64,000 nucleotides of DNA from CALODP01 sp942492055 (GTDB lineage Bacteria > Bacteroidota > Ignavibacteria > Ignavibacteriales > Melioribacteraceae). The first letter of the stretch is position 1. The number at the start of each line of letters is the position of its first letter. Both the position numbers and the translations under genes were made by a program. Location: NCBI GenBank assembly GCA_942492055.1, contig CALODP010000015.1, forward strand, positions 496,001-560,000, given 5' to 3'. A model generated the notes under the pieces. It was not told where the DNA came from and did no database searches. It was given only the letters and a program-made list of their open reading frames with translations. Below are positions 9,051 through 18,389 of this stretch, piece by piece.

Positions 9051-9951
9051 CATCAAAGGAATTGAACTTGTTTGGTTGTCTAAAACCGATTTGACCAATT
9101 TGAACTCGGGAGAGGGGGGAACAAACCTTGTTGATGTAAAGAAATACCTAAAGGGGAATATCGAGTATCCTTATGTTAGTGGGCAGGCTATGAGATTTTA
9201 TCTTCGTGAAGCAGTCAGAAGAAGCCTGGAGGGAACCGATTTTATGTGTGTACCTAATGAAAAAGGGGAAAATTGTGGCGAAAACAAAAGATGCCTAAAC
9301 TGTGATCTATTCGGATATATGTTGCCGAAAAAAGGTGAAGGAGCCGGAGTAAGAGTTTCTCCGGTTAAAGTATCAACCGCTATGGGCTTATTGCCTCTTA
9401 CCGAAAACAGTACTGTAGATTTTCTAACAAGAAAAAAAAGGAAAGATCAAGGAGAAAAAGCATCCGGCGATATTGTTAATGTTGAGTTAGGTATTAATAT
9501 CTATAAATGTGGAGTTTCAGTTGATGTTTATAGAGTTGGAATGGAAGAAGAAATAGAAGAAGAAAGCAAGGAAGTTAAGCTTATCCCGGTTGTTGAAGAT
9601 GAACAGATTAGAATCAATCGAATAAATTCGGTTTTGGATGGGGTGAAATATCTTACGGATTATTCAAAACAATCCCGCTTACTTACGGATTTTACACCGG
9701 ATGTTATTTTAGCTTCCAAACAAAAGAAATATAGTCATAGAATTCAGAAAGCTTTTGAGGTAGATGAAAACGGAGCTTTGAATGTGGAACGTTTTAAAGC
9801 TATTGTAGCTGAAGTAAAAGATAATGAAGAATTGCTATTTGGAATTTTGCCCGGAACATTGGCAAATCAGGAAAGAGTAATCGAAGAAGCTTTGAGTTTA
9901 GGGCTGGATGTATTAAGTCCCGGCGATGTATTGGAAAAAATAAAATTATAG
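9043..9951 (+). CDS. cas7: Cascade backbone subunit Cas7 (Cst2/DevR family)
   Basis: This 302-residue protein begins MNNIKGIELVWLSKTDLTNL and has the family stretch YPYVSGQAMRFYLREAVRR near residues 44-62. The RAMP-type core continues through RVSPVKVSTAMGLLPL. Cas7 forms the helical backbone along the crRNA spacer. A Cys-rich loop (CGENKRCLNCDLFGY) is seen in several I-B Cas7 proteins. An acidic low-complexity insert, EEEIEEESKEVK, lies near residues 168-180. Its ATG lies inside the end of cas8, so the two are probably translationally coupled. Confidence 0.88.
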   Translation: MNNIKGIELVWLSKTDLTNLNSGEGGTNLVDVKKYLKGNIEYPYVSGQAMRFYLREAVRRSLEGTDFMCVPNEKGENCGENKRCLNCDLFGYMLPKKGEGAGVRVSPVKVSTAMGLLPLTENSTVDFLTRKKRKDQGEKASGDIVNVELGINIYKCGVSVDVYRVGMEEEIEEESKEVKLIPVVEDEQIRINRINSVLDGVKYLTDYSKQSRLLTDFTPDVILASKQKKYSHRIQKAFEVDENGALNVERFKAIVAEVKDNEELLFGILPGTLANQERVIEEALSLGLDVLSPGDVLEKIKL

Positions 9952-9962
9952 AAGAGGAAAAT

Positions 9963-10625
9963 ATGAAGGGGATTACAATTGATTGTGAAGTCCTATACTT
10001 CGCTACATTTCGTAAGCCCTCAACTACAAGTTTAATTTTATCATATTCGATACCCCCTTTTACCACTATAAGGGGGATGTTATCAAATGCTCTTGGATTA
10101 GCGCAAGATGACTTATCTCTCCAAGAGAAAATAAAAATCGGAATTCAAGTAGTTGAGGCTGGCGATAAATCAGGAAAGAATGTGGAAATGGCAAAAATAC
10201 TCAAGCTGAAGGAGGGAAAGGTCTCTCATCCGTCTCATTATCCCTCTTCTCCTATGTTTAAGGAATTCCTGATAAAGCCCAAATATCGCCTCTTTGTTGC
10301 GGGAGATGATGAAACTATTTGTGAGATTCATTATGCGCTGAATAATCTTAAGCGTCCATTGTATCTTGGGCAATCCGATGATTTGGTCGATCTTAATGTA
10401 TCTGAGATAATTGACGTAGAAGAAGTAACCTCTAACTCATTTCACTCAGTTGTTGAAGGGGTACATCCCGGTGGAGTAGTGGAAAATATTCCTTACGTTT
10501 TTAATAAAGAGGGAAAAGATTACTCTATTCAGTTTAAATTAGTATCAGTCCCACTTGGAAATAGTATTAAAACGGACGAATTGCTTGGGTATTCTTTAGG
10601 TGATTTTCGGATTCAACTTTATTAA
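9963..10625 (+). CDS. cas5: Cascade subunit Cas5 (Cas5t-like)
   Basis: This 220-residue protein has the Cas5 N-terminus: a first beta strand ITIDCEVLYFATFRKPSTTS followed by SYSIPPFTTIRGMLSNALGL, the conserved Cas5 element. Cas5 caps the 5' handle of the crRNA in Cascade. The start ATG 9963 has GAAGAGG just upstream. The gene is 11 bases after cas7 and 33 bases before cas3. Family and position agree, and the subtype label follows its neighbours. Confidence 0.87.
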   Translation: MKGITIDCEVLYFATFRKPSTTSLILSYSIPPFTTIRGMLSNALGLAQDDLSLQEKIKIGIQVVEAGDKSGKNVEMAKILKLKEGKVSHPSHYPSSPMFKEFLIKPKYRLFVAGDDETICEIHYALNNLKRPLYLGQSDDLVDLNVSEIIDVEEVTSNSFHSVVEGVHPGGVVENIPYVFNKEGKDYSIQFKLVSVPLGNSIKTDELLGYSLGDFRIQLY

Positions 10626-10658
10626 TAACAACAAGATGAATTGAAAAGGAATTAGAGT

Positions 10659-13019
10659 GTGAAGTTATTAGCAAAAAGAGCAAAAATTGATCACAAAGAA
10701 TATTACCAGTCTCTAATCGGCCATACAACCGATTGTTTGAAAATATATAAAGAATATCTTAGGACAAAAGGGAATGTGTTAAAGCAATTTTGCGTTCGAT
10801 GGGAAATTGATCCTAAAGATTTTTCGCGCGATTTGTTTTACGCTATTGCCCTACACGATATAGGGAAGGGAACTAAAGAATTTCAAGAGAACATAAATAA
10901 AGGTAAAACCAGCCAAAACGTTCCTCATCCTTTTTTCGGGATTCCTATTATTCGGGAATGCAATTTGGGAACCTATAAAAACGTTCCTGTCCCTTTGCTT
11001 GCTGTTCTTGGACATCATTCGCAATTACACTCGCAACTATATGAATCATATAATTTCAAAACACATGTTGAATATCAGGAAGAAGAGATTCTTCTATTTG
11101 TTAACCGGAAAATTCCACAAGTATATGAAGAATTAGGGTTTGATAACTATTTCGATTTATCAATAATAAAACTCTCTTCAATAAAAAAGATGAAATCCAC
11201 TGCTATACAAGACGAAATTCTCTTTCCATTCAAAATAAGGAAATATTGTAGTTCTGTAAAAGCTGTCTATTCATATTTTTTCTCCCTTTTGCAATTATGC
11301 GATGATTATAGTAGTGCCAATTTTAGTAATTATGTTGAAACCGAGATTCCTGCAAACCTTTGTATGGATTCTGTTTTGGAAAACCCCGGCAAATTTGTTT
11401 ATGATATAGACAATGATGATGGGAAAATAGAAGGAAAATTGCTTAATGGCTTTACTCCATATCCTTTCCAAAGCAAATTAGCCGGATGTGAAAAGGAATT
11501 TAACTTTTTGTATGCGCCTTGCGGAAGAGGGAAAACCGAAGCTGCTCTTTTATGGGCTTTCGATATGAAAAGGAAATATAATCGCGATAGAATTATTATC
11601 GCTTTACCAACTCAAACAACATGTAATGCAATGTATAAACGCCTGTTCAATTTCGGCCACAATAATATCGGTTTGTTTCACGGAAAGAGTAGTATTGCTC
11701 TTAAGTATCTGAAAAATGATCTAAGCAAAACTGAGGAAGAAATAAAGAACTACGACGCAATAAAAGACGATCAATTCAAAGGAAATGTTTTTTATAAACC
11801 TATCACTGTAACGACAATTGATCATTTGGCTTTTTCTCTTACACACGGATTTTCTCAAGCGGATTTTGCATGTGGCAATTTGCAAAATTCTGTAATTATT
11901 TTTGATGAAGTCCATTACTACGAACCACATACTTTGAATATTCTTTTACAAGGTTTTCAGATACTAAAAGATTGGAGAATACCACATGTTTTAATGACAG
12001 GTACCGCACCGGAGTTTCTAATTAATTCTCTCGGAGAAAATTATAACTTTGTTAAGGATAATGAGGGGTTATATTTCGAGCCATTTTATATTGAAAAGAA
12101 GGCTCATTCGGAATCATTGTTCGATGAGAATACTGTTTCATCTATTTGGGATGACTTTCAACAAAAGAAGACCGTTTTTGTAATTGTGAATCAGATAGAA
12201 TGGGCAAAAAAAATCTTTACCAAATTAATGGAAAAAGCGAAAAAGAAATCTCAAAAGAAAAATGTTCTCCTGTACCATAGTCAATTTGTTCATAGAGATA
12301 GAGTTAAAAAGGAAAAAGAAATCTACAAGAAATTGCAAAAGGGGCCTGTTATACTTATTACTACGCAGGTGATTGAGATTAGTTTGGATATTTCCTGTGA
12401 TACTATGTATACAAATATTGCTCCTCCTGATGCAATCGGCCAAAGAGGGGGACGAATCAATCGATCAAAAAAAAATAATAGCAATAAAGATTATGTGATG
12501 AATTTATATAACGTTGAGTCGGAATTGCCTTATGATAAAACTCTTATGGAAAAATCATGGCAACTATTTGAAACAGGAAATTATTCCTATAATAGAATTA
12601 AAGAAATATGTGATGAAATTTATATTGAAGATTACTTAAAAACCGCAAGAGAACAACAAAAGATTTTTAAGAAATATTTTCAAAGAAATATTCTTTTCGG
12701 TGATCATTATTCTAATATAGCTTACGGAGATGAAAACGGTAAAGGTCTCAAGATACGTTCTGATAATTTCCGAAAAATAAACGTCGTTCCCACCTCATGC
12801 TTTGATGAGGCTAATACTGTGGTTTCGAAAAAGAAAGGGAAATGGGTTGAGTATCAAGTCCCAATCCCTTTTTACAAGTTTATAATTGACGAAGAAGAAG
12901 ATGGGAAAAAGCTTCATTTTAATTTTCATGAGGAAAATGTTATAGAATGTCGATATAAATATAATTATAAATATGGCATTGATTTCGAAACTACAGATAA
13001 CCGATTTCAGTCTGACTGA
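10659..13019 (+). CDS. cas3: CRISPR nuclease-helicase Cas3 (HD plus DExH helicase)
   Basis: This 786-residue protein starts at GTG 10659 with AAAGGA nine bases upstream. The HD nuclease domain shows H22 and the H66-D67 pair in ALHDIGKG. Helicase motifs follow: Walker A APCGRGKTEA (about residue 286), DEVH in VIIFDEVHYYE (about 415), LMTGTAPEFL, and motif VI region GQRGGRINR. Cas3 is recruited by target-bound Cascade to unwind and degrade invading DNA. All catalytic motifs look intact. It is the last gene of the operon. Leader 1 begins 21 bases after its stop, and no cas4, cas1 or cas2 follows. Confidence 0.92.
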   Translation: MKLLAKRAKIDHKEYYQSLIGHTTDCLKIYKEYLRTKGNVLKQFCVRWEIDPKDFSRDLFYAIALHDIGKGTKEFQENINKGKTSQNVPHPFFGIPIIRECNLGTYKNVPVPLLAVLGHHSQLHSQLYESYNFKTHVEYQEEEILLFVNRKIPQVYEELGFDNYFDLSIIKLSSIKKMKSTAIQDEILFPFKIRKYCSSVKAVYSYFFSLLQLCDDYSSANFSNYVETEIPANLCMDSVLENPGKFVYDIDNDDGKIEGKLLNGFTPYPFQSKLAGCEKEFNFLYAPCGRGKTEAALLWAFDMKRKYNRDRIIIALPTQTTCNAMYKRLFNFGHNNIGLFHGKSSIALKYLKNDLSKTEEEIKNYDAIKDDQFKGNVFYKPITVTTIDHLAFSLTHGFSQADFACGNLQNSVIIFDEVHYYEPHTLNILLQGFQILKDWRIPHVLMTGTAPEFLINSLGENYNFVKDNEGLYFEPFYIEKKAHSESLFDENTVSSIWDDFQQKKTVFVIVNQIEWAKKIFTKLMEKAKKKSQKKNVLLYHSQFVHRDRVKKEKEIYKKLQKGPVILITTQVIEISLDISCDTMYTNIAPPDAIGQRGGRINRSKKNNSNKDYVMNLYNVESELPYDKTLMEKSWQLFETGNYSYNRIKEICDEIYIEDYLKTAREQQKIFKKYFQRNILFGDHYSNIAYGDENGKGLKIRSDNFRKINVVPTSCFDEANTVVSKKKGKWVEYQVPIPFYKFIIDEEEDGKKLHFNFHEENVIECRYKYNYKYGIDFETTDNRFQSD

Positions 13020-13040
13020 AAATCGTATTAGAATTACACT

Positions 13041-13140
13041 AAAGTCGTCGTACCCCCGGTATTTTTACACTATTGTGGGTCGACGACCCATAACGTAAAA
13101 AATGTTTTGAAATTAGCCCGTTTTCCAAAGAAATTAACGG
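13041..13140 (+). promoter_or_regulatory. CRISPR leader 1
   Basis: About 100 bases separate cas3 from the first repeat and are repeated almost exactly before array 2. The leader contains an 11-bp stem, GTCGTCG(T)ACCC at 13044-13055 pairing with GGGTCGACGAC at 13077-13087, with one bulged T. A second dyad, CCCGTT (13117-13122) and AACGGG (13136-13141), ends on the first base of the first repeat. An AT-rich stretch lies between them. It presumably drives pre-crRNA transcription and marks the spacer integration site. Confidence 0.8.
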
Positions 13141-15669
13141 GTTGTAATCGCACTAAAGTAGAATTGGAATCCAGACTACTATTTATCAATGATACTAAAT
13201 AAGCAGGTTGTAATCGCACTAAAGTAGAATTGGAATGCGAATCATCCAATTGCGCAATAGTAACAGCGCCGGTTGTAATCGCACTAAAGTAGAATTGGAA
13301 TTTTATACTTTCATGACGTCGGGCATCCTTCGGAGTGGTTGTAATCGCACTAAAGTAGAATTGGAATCTCGTAAAGCCCCCACAAATGATTCCATTTCTC
13401 CGGTTGTAATCGCACTAAAGTAGAATTGGAATAAGTAAAGAACATCTTGCAAATCGGCCATATCTGCGTTGTAATCGCACTAAAGTAGAATTGGAATTCT
13501 TACACCCCTCTGATTTTTTAGATATTTGCCAATGTTGTAATCGCACTAAAGTAGAATTGGAATACCGAAGTGTCCGTTAAATGCCCCTCACTCACCAGGT
13601 TGTAATCGCACTAAAGTAGAATTGGAATTAATTCCTAAAAATCCCCGCATATACTTAGGAGCGGTTGTAATCGCACTAAAGTAGAATTGGAATCATTGGA
13701 AGGAACCGCGGCCGATCTGAGAGATATCAGTTGTAATCGCACTAAAGTAGAATTGGAATCACGCCACTTCATTACTATCCACTTTTGCCGACCCCGTTGT
13801 AATCGCACTAAAGTAGAATTGGAATGGATGTACAATGAATTCAGTGAGTTTGTTGAACCTCGTTGTAATCGCACTAAAGTAGAATTGGAATTTCTAATTC
13901 ATCTTGCCGGACTTGTCTAAGCTCCGTTGTAATCGCACTAAAGTAGAATTGGAATACCGCCGGGGGAAATCAAGGAAAAGAGGCGGTAGAGTTGTAATCG
14001 CACTAAAGTAGAATTGGAATTATGATGCGGCCGGTGGCCTTGGAGGTTATTTCTATGTTGTAATCGCACTAAAGTAGAATTGGAATCTCTTTTCTTTCGC
14101 TATTTGTCTTTTTGCTTGTCATGTTGTAATCGCACTAAAGTAGAATTGGAATTTGATCGATGATAGGTATGTGCAGGGCGTCCAATCGCGTTGTAATCGC
14201 ACTAAAGTAGAATTGGAATTTCTAATTCATCTTGCCGGACTTGTCTAAGCTCCCTGTTGTAATCGCACTAAAGTAGAATTGGAATGCCGACACGGCTTCA
14301 TTTTGCAATAATATTTCATCGGTTGTAATCGCACTAAAGTAGAATTGGAATTGTAATATAAACTAGCTCCTTCGGTACCGTTACCGAGTTGTAATCGCAC
14401 TAAAGTAGAATTGGAATTCGCTCGGCTGCTTGTCATTAAAAAGTATGTCGCATGTTGTAATCGCACTAAAGTAGAATTGGAATTTCGGCTTCCGCTTCGG
14501 TGTTAATTGACCCATAGTAGTTGTAATCGCACTAAAGTAGAATTGGAATAATTTCATACTCTACAAACTAAATTTTGATGCCGAATGTTGTAATCGCACT
14601 AAAGTAGAATTGGAATTTTGTAACCCTCTTTAGCAAATCATTGAATTTCATTGTTGTAATCGCACTAAAGTAGAATTGGAATTCTTGATTGATAAGATCA
14701 AGAGTTCGAGCTTTCTCGTTGTAATCGCACTAAAGTAGAATTGGAATTGCGAATGGTTGCCCGCCCGTCAGAGGAGATGCCGCGTTGTAATCGCACTAAA
14801 GTAGAATTGGAATAAGCATTGGAAAATTACCCAGAGAGTTTGCAGATATGTTGTAATCGCACTAAAGTAGAATTGGAATCGACGTCGAACGAAACAGATC
14901 AGGCGAGTGGTGGATGTTGTAATCGCACTAAAGTAGAATTGGAATCAAGAGTTACCAAAGGTTTCGAAGCTTCAAAAGTAGTTGTAATCGCACTAAAGTA
15001 GAATTGGAATAGGGTTGTTGTTAGTTCGCAAGAATCTTATAGAAAGTTGTAATCGCACTAAAGTAGAATTGGAATCCTCGAACGGTTTTAATGTGAATGA
15101 ATCTTTTATCGGTTGTAATCGCACTAAAGTAGAATTGGAATACTGCTATCTTTTGTGTAATCTTTATCCTCTCGTCGTTGTAATCGCACTAAAGTAGAAT
15201 TGGAATGCAGTTACGCCGTGATGGCGAATTTATTTGGCGAAGTTGTAATCGCACTAAAGTAGAATTGGAATGCAAAGTTGGCGGAGTTGTCGCTTCAAAT
15301 TGGAAGAGTTGTAATCGCACTAAAGTAGAATTGGAATTTCATTCTTTTCAATTCCCATTTTCACGATATTGCCGGTTGTAATCGCACTAAAGTAGAATTG
15401 GAATACGTCCATTGCTGTACAAACCAAATAGTTGGAATAAGTTGTAATCGCACTAAAGTAGAATTGGAATTCGGAAAAGCCAAAGAGCAATACGGAATTT
15501 CACATACGTTGTAATCGCACTAAAGTAGAATTGGAATGTCGAACTATTAACGCCAATGAACTCATTAATGAATGTTGTAATCGCACTAAAGTAGAATTGG
15601 AAGATTTAGACAACACAAAGGAAGAACTAAGTAAGCGATGTTGTAATCGCACTATGGTAGAATTCGGAA
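13141..15669 (+). CRISPR. CRISPR array 1: 39 repeats, 38 spacers
   Basis: The 30-bp repeat starts GTTGTAATCGCAC and ends AGAATTGGAAT, with the core CTAAAGTAG. Spacers are 34-37 nt. Repeats start at 13141, 13207, 13272, 13338 and so on to 15640, all identical until the end. The repeat at 15574 ends GGAAG. The last, at 15640, has ATGG in the core and a C insertion near the end. Terminal decay on the right and the leader on the left set the orientation: transcription runs the same way as the cas genes. The spacer at 13892-13925 recurs at 14220-14255 with two extra 3' bases. No spacer was recognised as matching a named element. Confidence 0.98.
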
Positions 15670-15757
15670 ACCTTAACTGAAAAACATGAAGCAACTGACT
15701 ATGATATAATCCATATCATTATCGAATATATAGGCAAACTCAAAAAAGCGGAGAACT

Positions 15758-16273
15758 ATGGAAACCATTATCTCTTTCTTCAACCATCCATTTTTTTCAA
15801 TTGTAGGTGGGGTTACAACTATTGTGGCGCTACTTTATAGTGTATATTCTTTTGGTTTTATTCTCAAAAAAGGATACTTTGTGTGGCGTAGACTCGGACT
15901 TGGCCTGTGGAAAAGAAAAATCGCAATCTTTGCCAAAGACCAATATGATCTATTATATAACCTTATTGTGAATTCCGGATTATTTGAAAAGAAAAATATT
16001 AAGAAGGTTCTACTAGACGATTTGGAAAACAAAGAAGATTGCTCCCTTTGGTTGATTCATTATGATTACTGCAAAGAGGTATTAGAAAAAATTCTTTTGT
16101 CCCTTGGGGATAGCAATGTTTTAATAGTTTATGCCCCTAAATCAGAGGGAGAAATCACAGAAGCGCATCTTGCGGAACTTAACAAAAAGAGAAACTGCAT
16201 AGTAGTAAATTTTCGTGGCAGACTACTAAATGATCTTTTGGTCAGTATGGTTACCTCAGGAAACAAAAAATAA
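15758..16273 (+). CDS. Single-TM protein with C-terminal alpha/beta domain, between CRISPR arrays
   Basis: This 171-residue protein has a hydrophobic helix at about residues 14-36 (SIVGGVTTIVALLYSVYSFGFIL), then a basic linker. A soluble domain of about 115 residues follows, with alternating strands and helices: KIAIFAKDQYDLLYNLI, SGLFEKKNIKKVLLDDL, NVLIVYAPKSEGEI, and NCIVVNFRGRLLNDLLVSMVTS. The pattern suggests a Rossmann- or TIR-like fold on the cytoplasmic side. I do not recognise a named family with confidence. It lies alone between array 1 and leader 2, on the cas strand. Its stop codon touches leader 2, just as cas3 sits before leader 1. It may be a passenger defence gene; that is inference. 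Confidence 0.7.
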   Translation: METIISFFNHPFFSIVGGVTTIVALLYSVYSFGFILKKGYFVWRRLGLGLWKRKIAIFAKDQYDLLYNLIVNSGLFEKKNIKKVLLDDLENKEDCSLWLIHYDYCKEVLEKILLSLGDSNVLIVYAPKSEGEITEAHLAELNKKRNCIVVNFRGRLLNDLLVSMVTSGNKK

Positions 16274-16373
16274 AAGTCGTCGTACCCCCGGTGTTTTTAC
16301 ACTATTGTGGGTCGACGACCCATAACGTAAAAAATGTTTTGAAATTAGCCCGTTTTCCAAAGAAATTAACGGG
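16273..16373 (+). promoter_or_regulatory. CRISPR leader 2 (duplicate of leader 1)
   Basis: This 101-base segment is nearly identical to leader 1, with one A-to-G change (GGTATTTTT to GGTGTTTTT) and one extra G before the first repeat. It keeps both dyads, including GTCGTCG(T)ACCC with GGGTCGACGAC. It begins at the last base of the upstream stop codon. Confidence 0.85.
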
Positions 16374-17785
16374 GTTGTAATCGCACTAGAATAGAATTGG
16401 AATTTTTATTATGGTTACGTTCGTTACTTTGCAAGGCAGTTGTAATCGCACTAGAATAGAATTGGAATTGGGCTAAACATGTTCGCTCATTTTTAGATGC
16501 CGGGTTGTAATCGCACTAGAATAGAATTGGAATACGACGATTACCCGTCTGATCCAACAAAAATTCATCGTTGTAATCGCACTAGAATAGAATTGGAATT
16601 CATTCTCGTCAAATTCGGCATCAAAATTTAGTTTGGTTGTAATCGCACTAGAATAGAATTGGAATAACGGCGTTGAGATCAAAACGGACTCAAGAAGCAT
16701 AGTTGTAATCGCACTAGAATAGAATTGGAATTAGGAGGCGGATGATGACTAAAAAGAAAGAAATATCGGTTGTAATCGCACTAGAATAGAATTGGAATGA
16801 AAATAAAAGACCGGTGTACTTGGTCGTTGAAGATGTTGTAATCGCACTAGAATAGAATTGGAATGAAAAGAACACTGATCCGGAATTTAGAAAAGAGGTG
16901 TTGTAATCGCACTAGAATAGAATTGGAATTATGTAGTGATCCGTACGTAATCGCACGCTCTTTCGGGTTGTAATCGCACTAGAATAGAATTGGAATTTCG
17001 TCTAAAACGTCGCTGCCGAAAAATGGATTTTGGGTTGTAATCGCACTAGAATAGAATTGGAATATTTTTCTAACCAGAATTCTATCCAATCCCCGGAGCG
17101 TTGTAATCGCACTAGAATAGAATTGGAATCGTCCAAAGCTGAGTTGTTCGAAATCGCTGAAAATGGTTGTAATCGCACTAGAATAGAATTGGAATGATAC
17201 ATCTTGAGTTATTTCGATTTCATTCCCAACGTGTTGTAATCGCACTAGAATAGAATTGGAATGTATAAGTTCTGCTTGCCTCTACGTGCATTGTTTCGTG
17301 TTGTAATCGCACTAAAGTAGAATTGGAATTTTTATATGAAGATGCCGGCGGTAGTTACCCGCTACGTTGTAATCGCACTAAAGTAGAATTGGAATGAGTC
17401 CCTTTCCCTCCGTTGTTCTGGTTTAGATCCGTTGTAATCGCACTAAAGTAGAATTGGAATGTTGGAAAAAAAACGATGATGGCGACTATCTGCAAGGGTT
17501 GTAATCGCACTAAAGTAGAATTGGAATAAGAGGATAAAAGTGCAACGAGTGCTAAAATCATCAGTTGTAATCGCACTAAAGTAGAATTGGAATATAGTAA
17601 TTTTCTTGTTTTTGTTCAAAATAGGATACTGGTTGTAATCGCACTAAAGTAGAATTGGAATGTTGGGTCGCCTTTGGAACTTGGTTTACCCTTGAAGTTG
17701 TAATCGCACTAAAGTAGAATTGGAATTTAAACGTCATCCCGGTAATTGCTCCGTCCGCGTCGTTGTAATCGCACTAAAGTAGAAT
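16374..17785 (+). CRISPR. CRISPR array 2: 22 repeats, two repeat alleles
   Basis: The first 14 repeats (16374 to 17262) carry the core CTAGAATAG. Repeats 15-22 (from 17300) carry CTAAAGTAG, the allele of array 1. The rest of the 30-bp repeat is unchanged and spacers are 35-38 nt. The switch is abrupt, with no interleaving. The last repeat (17762-17785) stops after 24 bases, at AGAAT, and runs into CACACCCCCAAACC. The relic array at 19.77 kb ends at the same repeat base and in the same sequence. New spacers enter at the leader, so the CTAGAATAG allele is the younger one. Confidence 0.97.
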
Positions 17786-18229
17786 CACACCCCCAAACCA
17801 ACAAACCCTTTTTCCTCTTCTCAGTGCCTGTGCTGTCGTAGATCCGGTCTATGCCGGGAGCGGAGTCGAAGCATCCTCAGTGGTTCCTCGCTCTTGCTCT
17901 TCTCAGTGCTCTCTGTGTGGTCACTGAGCTTGTCGAAGTGTCCTCCGTGGTAAGTCGCCCTTGCTCTTTTCCCTCAGTTCCGGTATCTCGGTAGCAAAAG
18001 GATTCAAAGAATATATTTGAGCGCCATAGGTGCGACATATAATATCTTTTATCTATCAGCTAAGACACACAAGTGGCCTAAATTGACCTCGTTCCCCTTA
18101 AGAGAAGAGGGTAGGTCTCGGATCCCGACAAAGTCGGCGAGGGATAAGTTTGGAATGATTACACATAAATTCTCCCAAAACAGAAAAACCTACCATCTCA
18201 CCAAATTAATCTCCATATTACCCCCAACG
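17786..18229. repeat. REP-like dispersed repeats between arrays 2 and 3
   Basis: This gene-free 444-base stretch contains several dispersed repeats. GTAGATCCGGTCTATGCCGG followed by GAGCGGAGTCGAAGCA recurs at about 19975-20009. TCACTGAGCTTGTCGAAGTG is a common REP-like palindrome and recurs near 19809. CTCCGTGGTAAGTCGCCCTTG is shared with the 6.3 kb tandem. A segment with GGATCCCGAC, AAAGTCGG and GAGGGATAAG (18118-18150) recurs near 45.84 kb. No coding potential was seen. Confidence 0.75.
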
Positions 18230-18381
18230 AATCGCACTAAAGTAGAATTGGAATAAGCGATTAAGTGAACTTTTCAGTTGCTTAATTCTCGTTGTAATCG
18301 CACTATGGTAGAATTGGAATTAAATAGCCTGGAACGAAGAGCCTCTTTGTTCCACAGTTGTAATCGCACTAAAGTAGAATT

Positions 18382-18389
18382 GGAATTGA
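18382..18389 (+). repeat. IS target-site duplication, left copy
   Basis: GGAATTGA occurs directly before the left inverted repeat and again at 19707-19714. Its first five bases are the end of a CRISPR repeat, so the IS entered at a repeat-spacer border. Confidence 0.93.

Noticed and set aside
13235..15697. Short open frames on both strands within CRISPR array 1 (CNRTKVELE or SNSTLVRLQ peptides)
   Set aside because: They are translations of the repeat itself and have no ribosome sites.
16930..16966. Spacer in array 2 containing GTAATCGCAC, ten bases also found in the repeat
   Set aside because: A ten-base match within a single spacer may be chance or a capture of CRISPR-like sequence; there is not enough to interpret.
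16473..17576. Open frames within CRISPR array 2 (FQFYSSAITT peptides)
   Set aside because: Same cause: repeat sequence read in frame across spacers.
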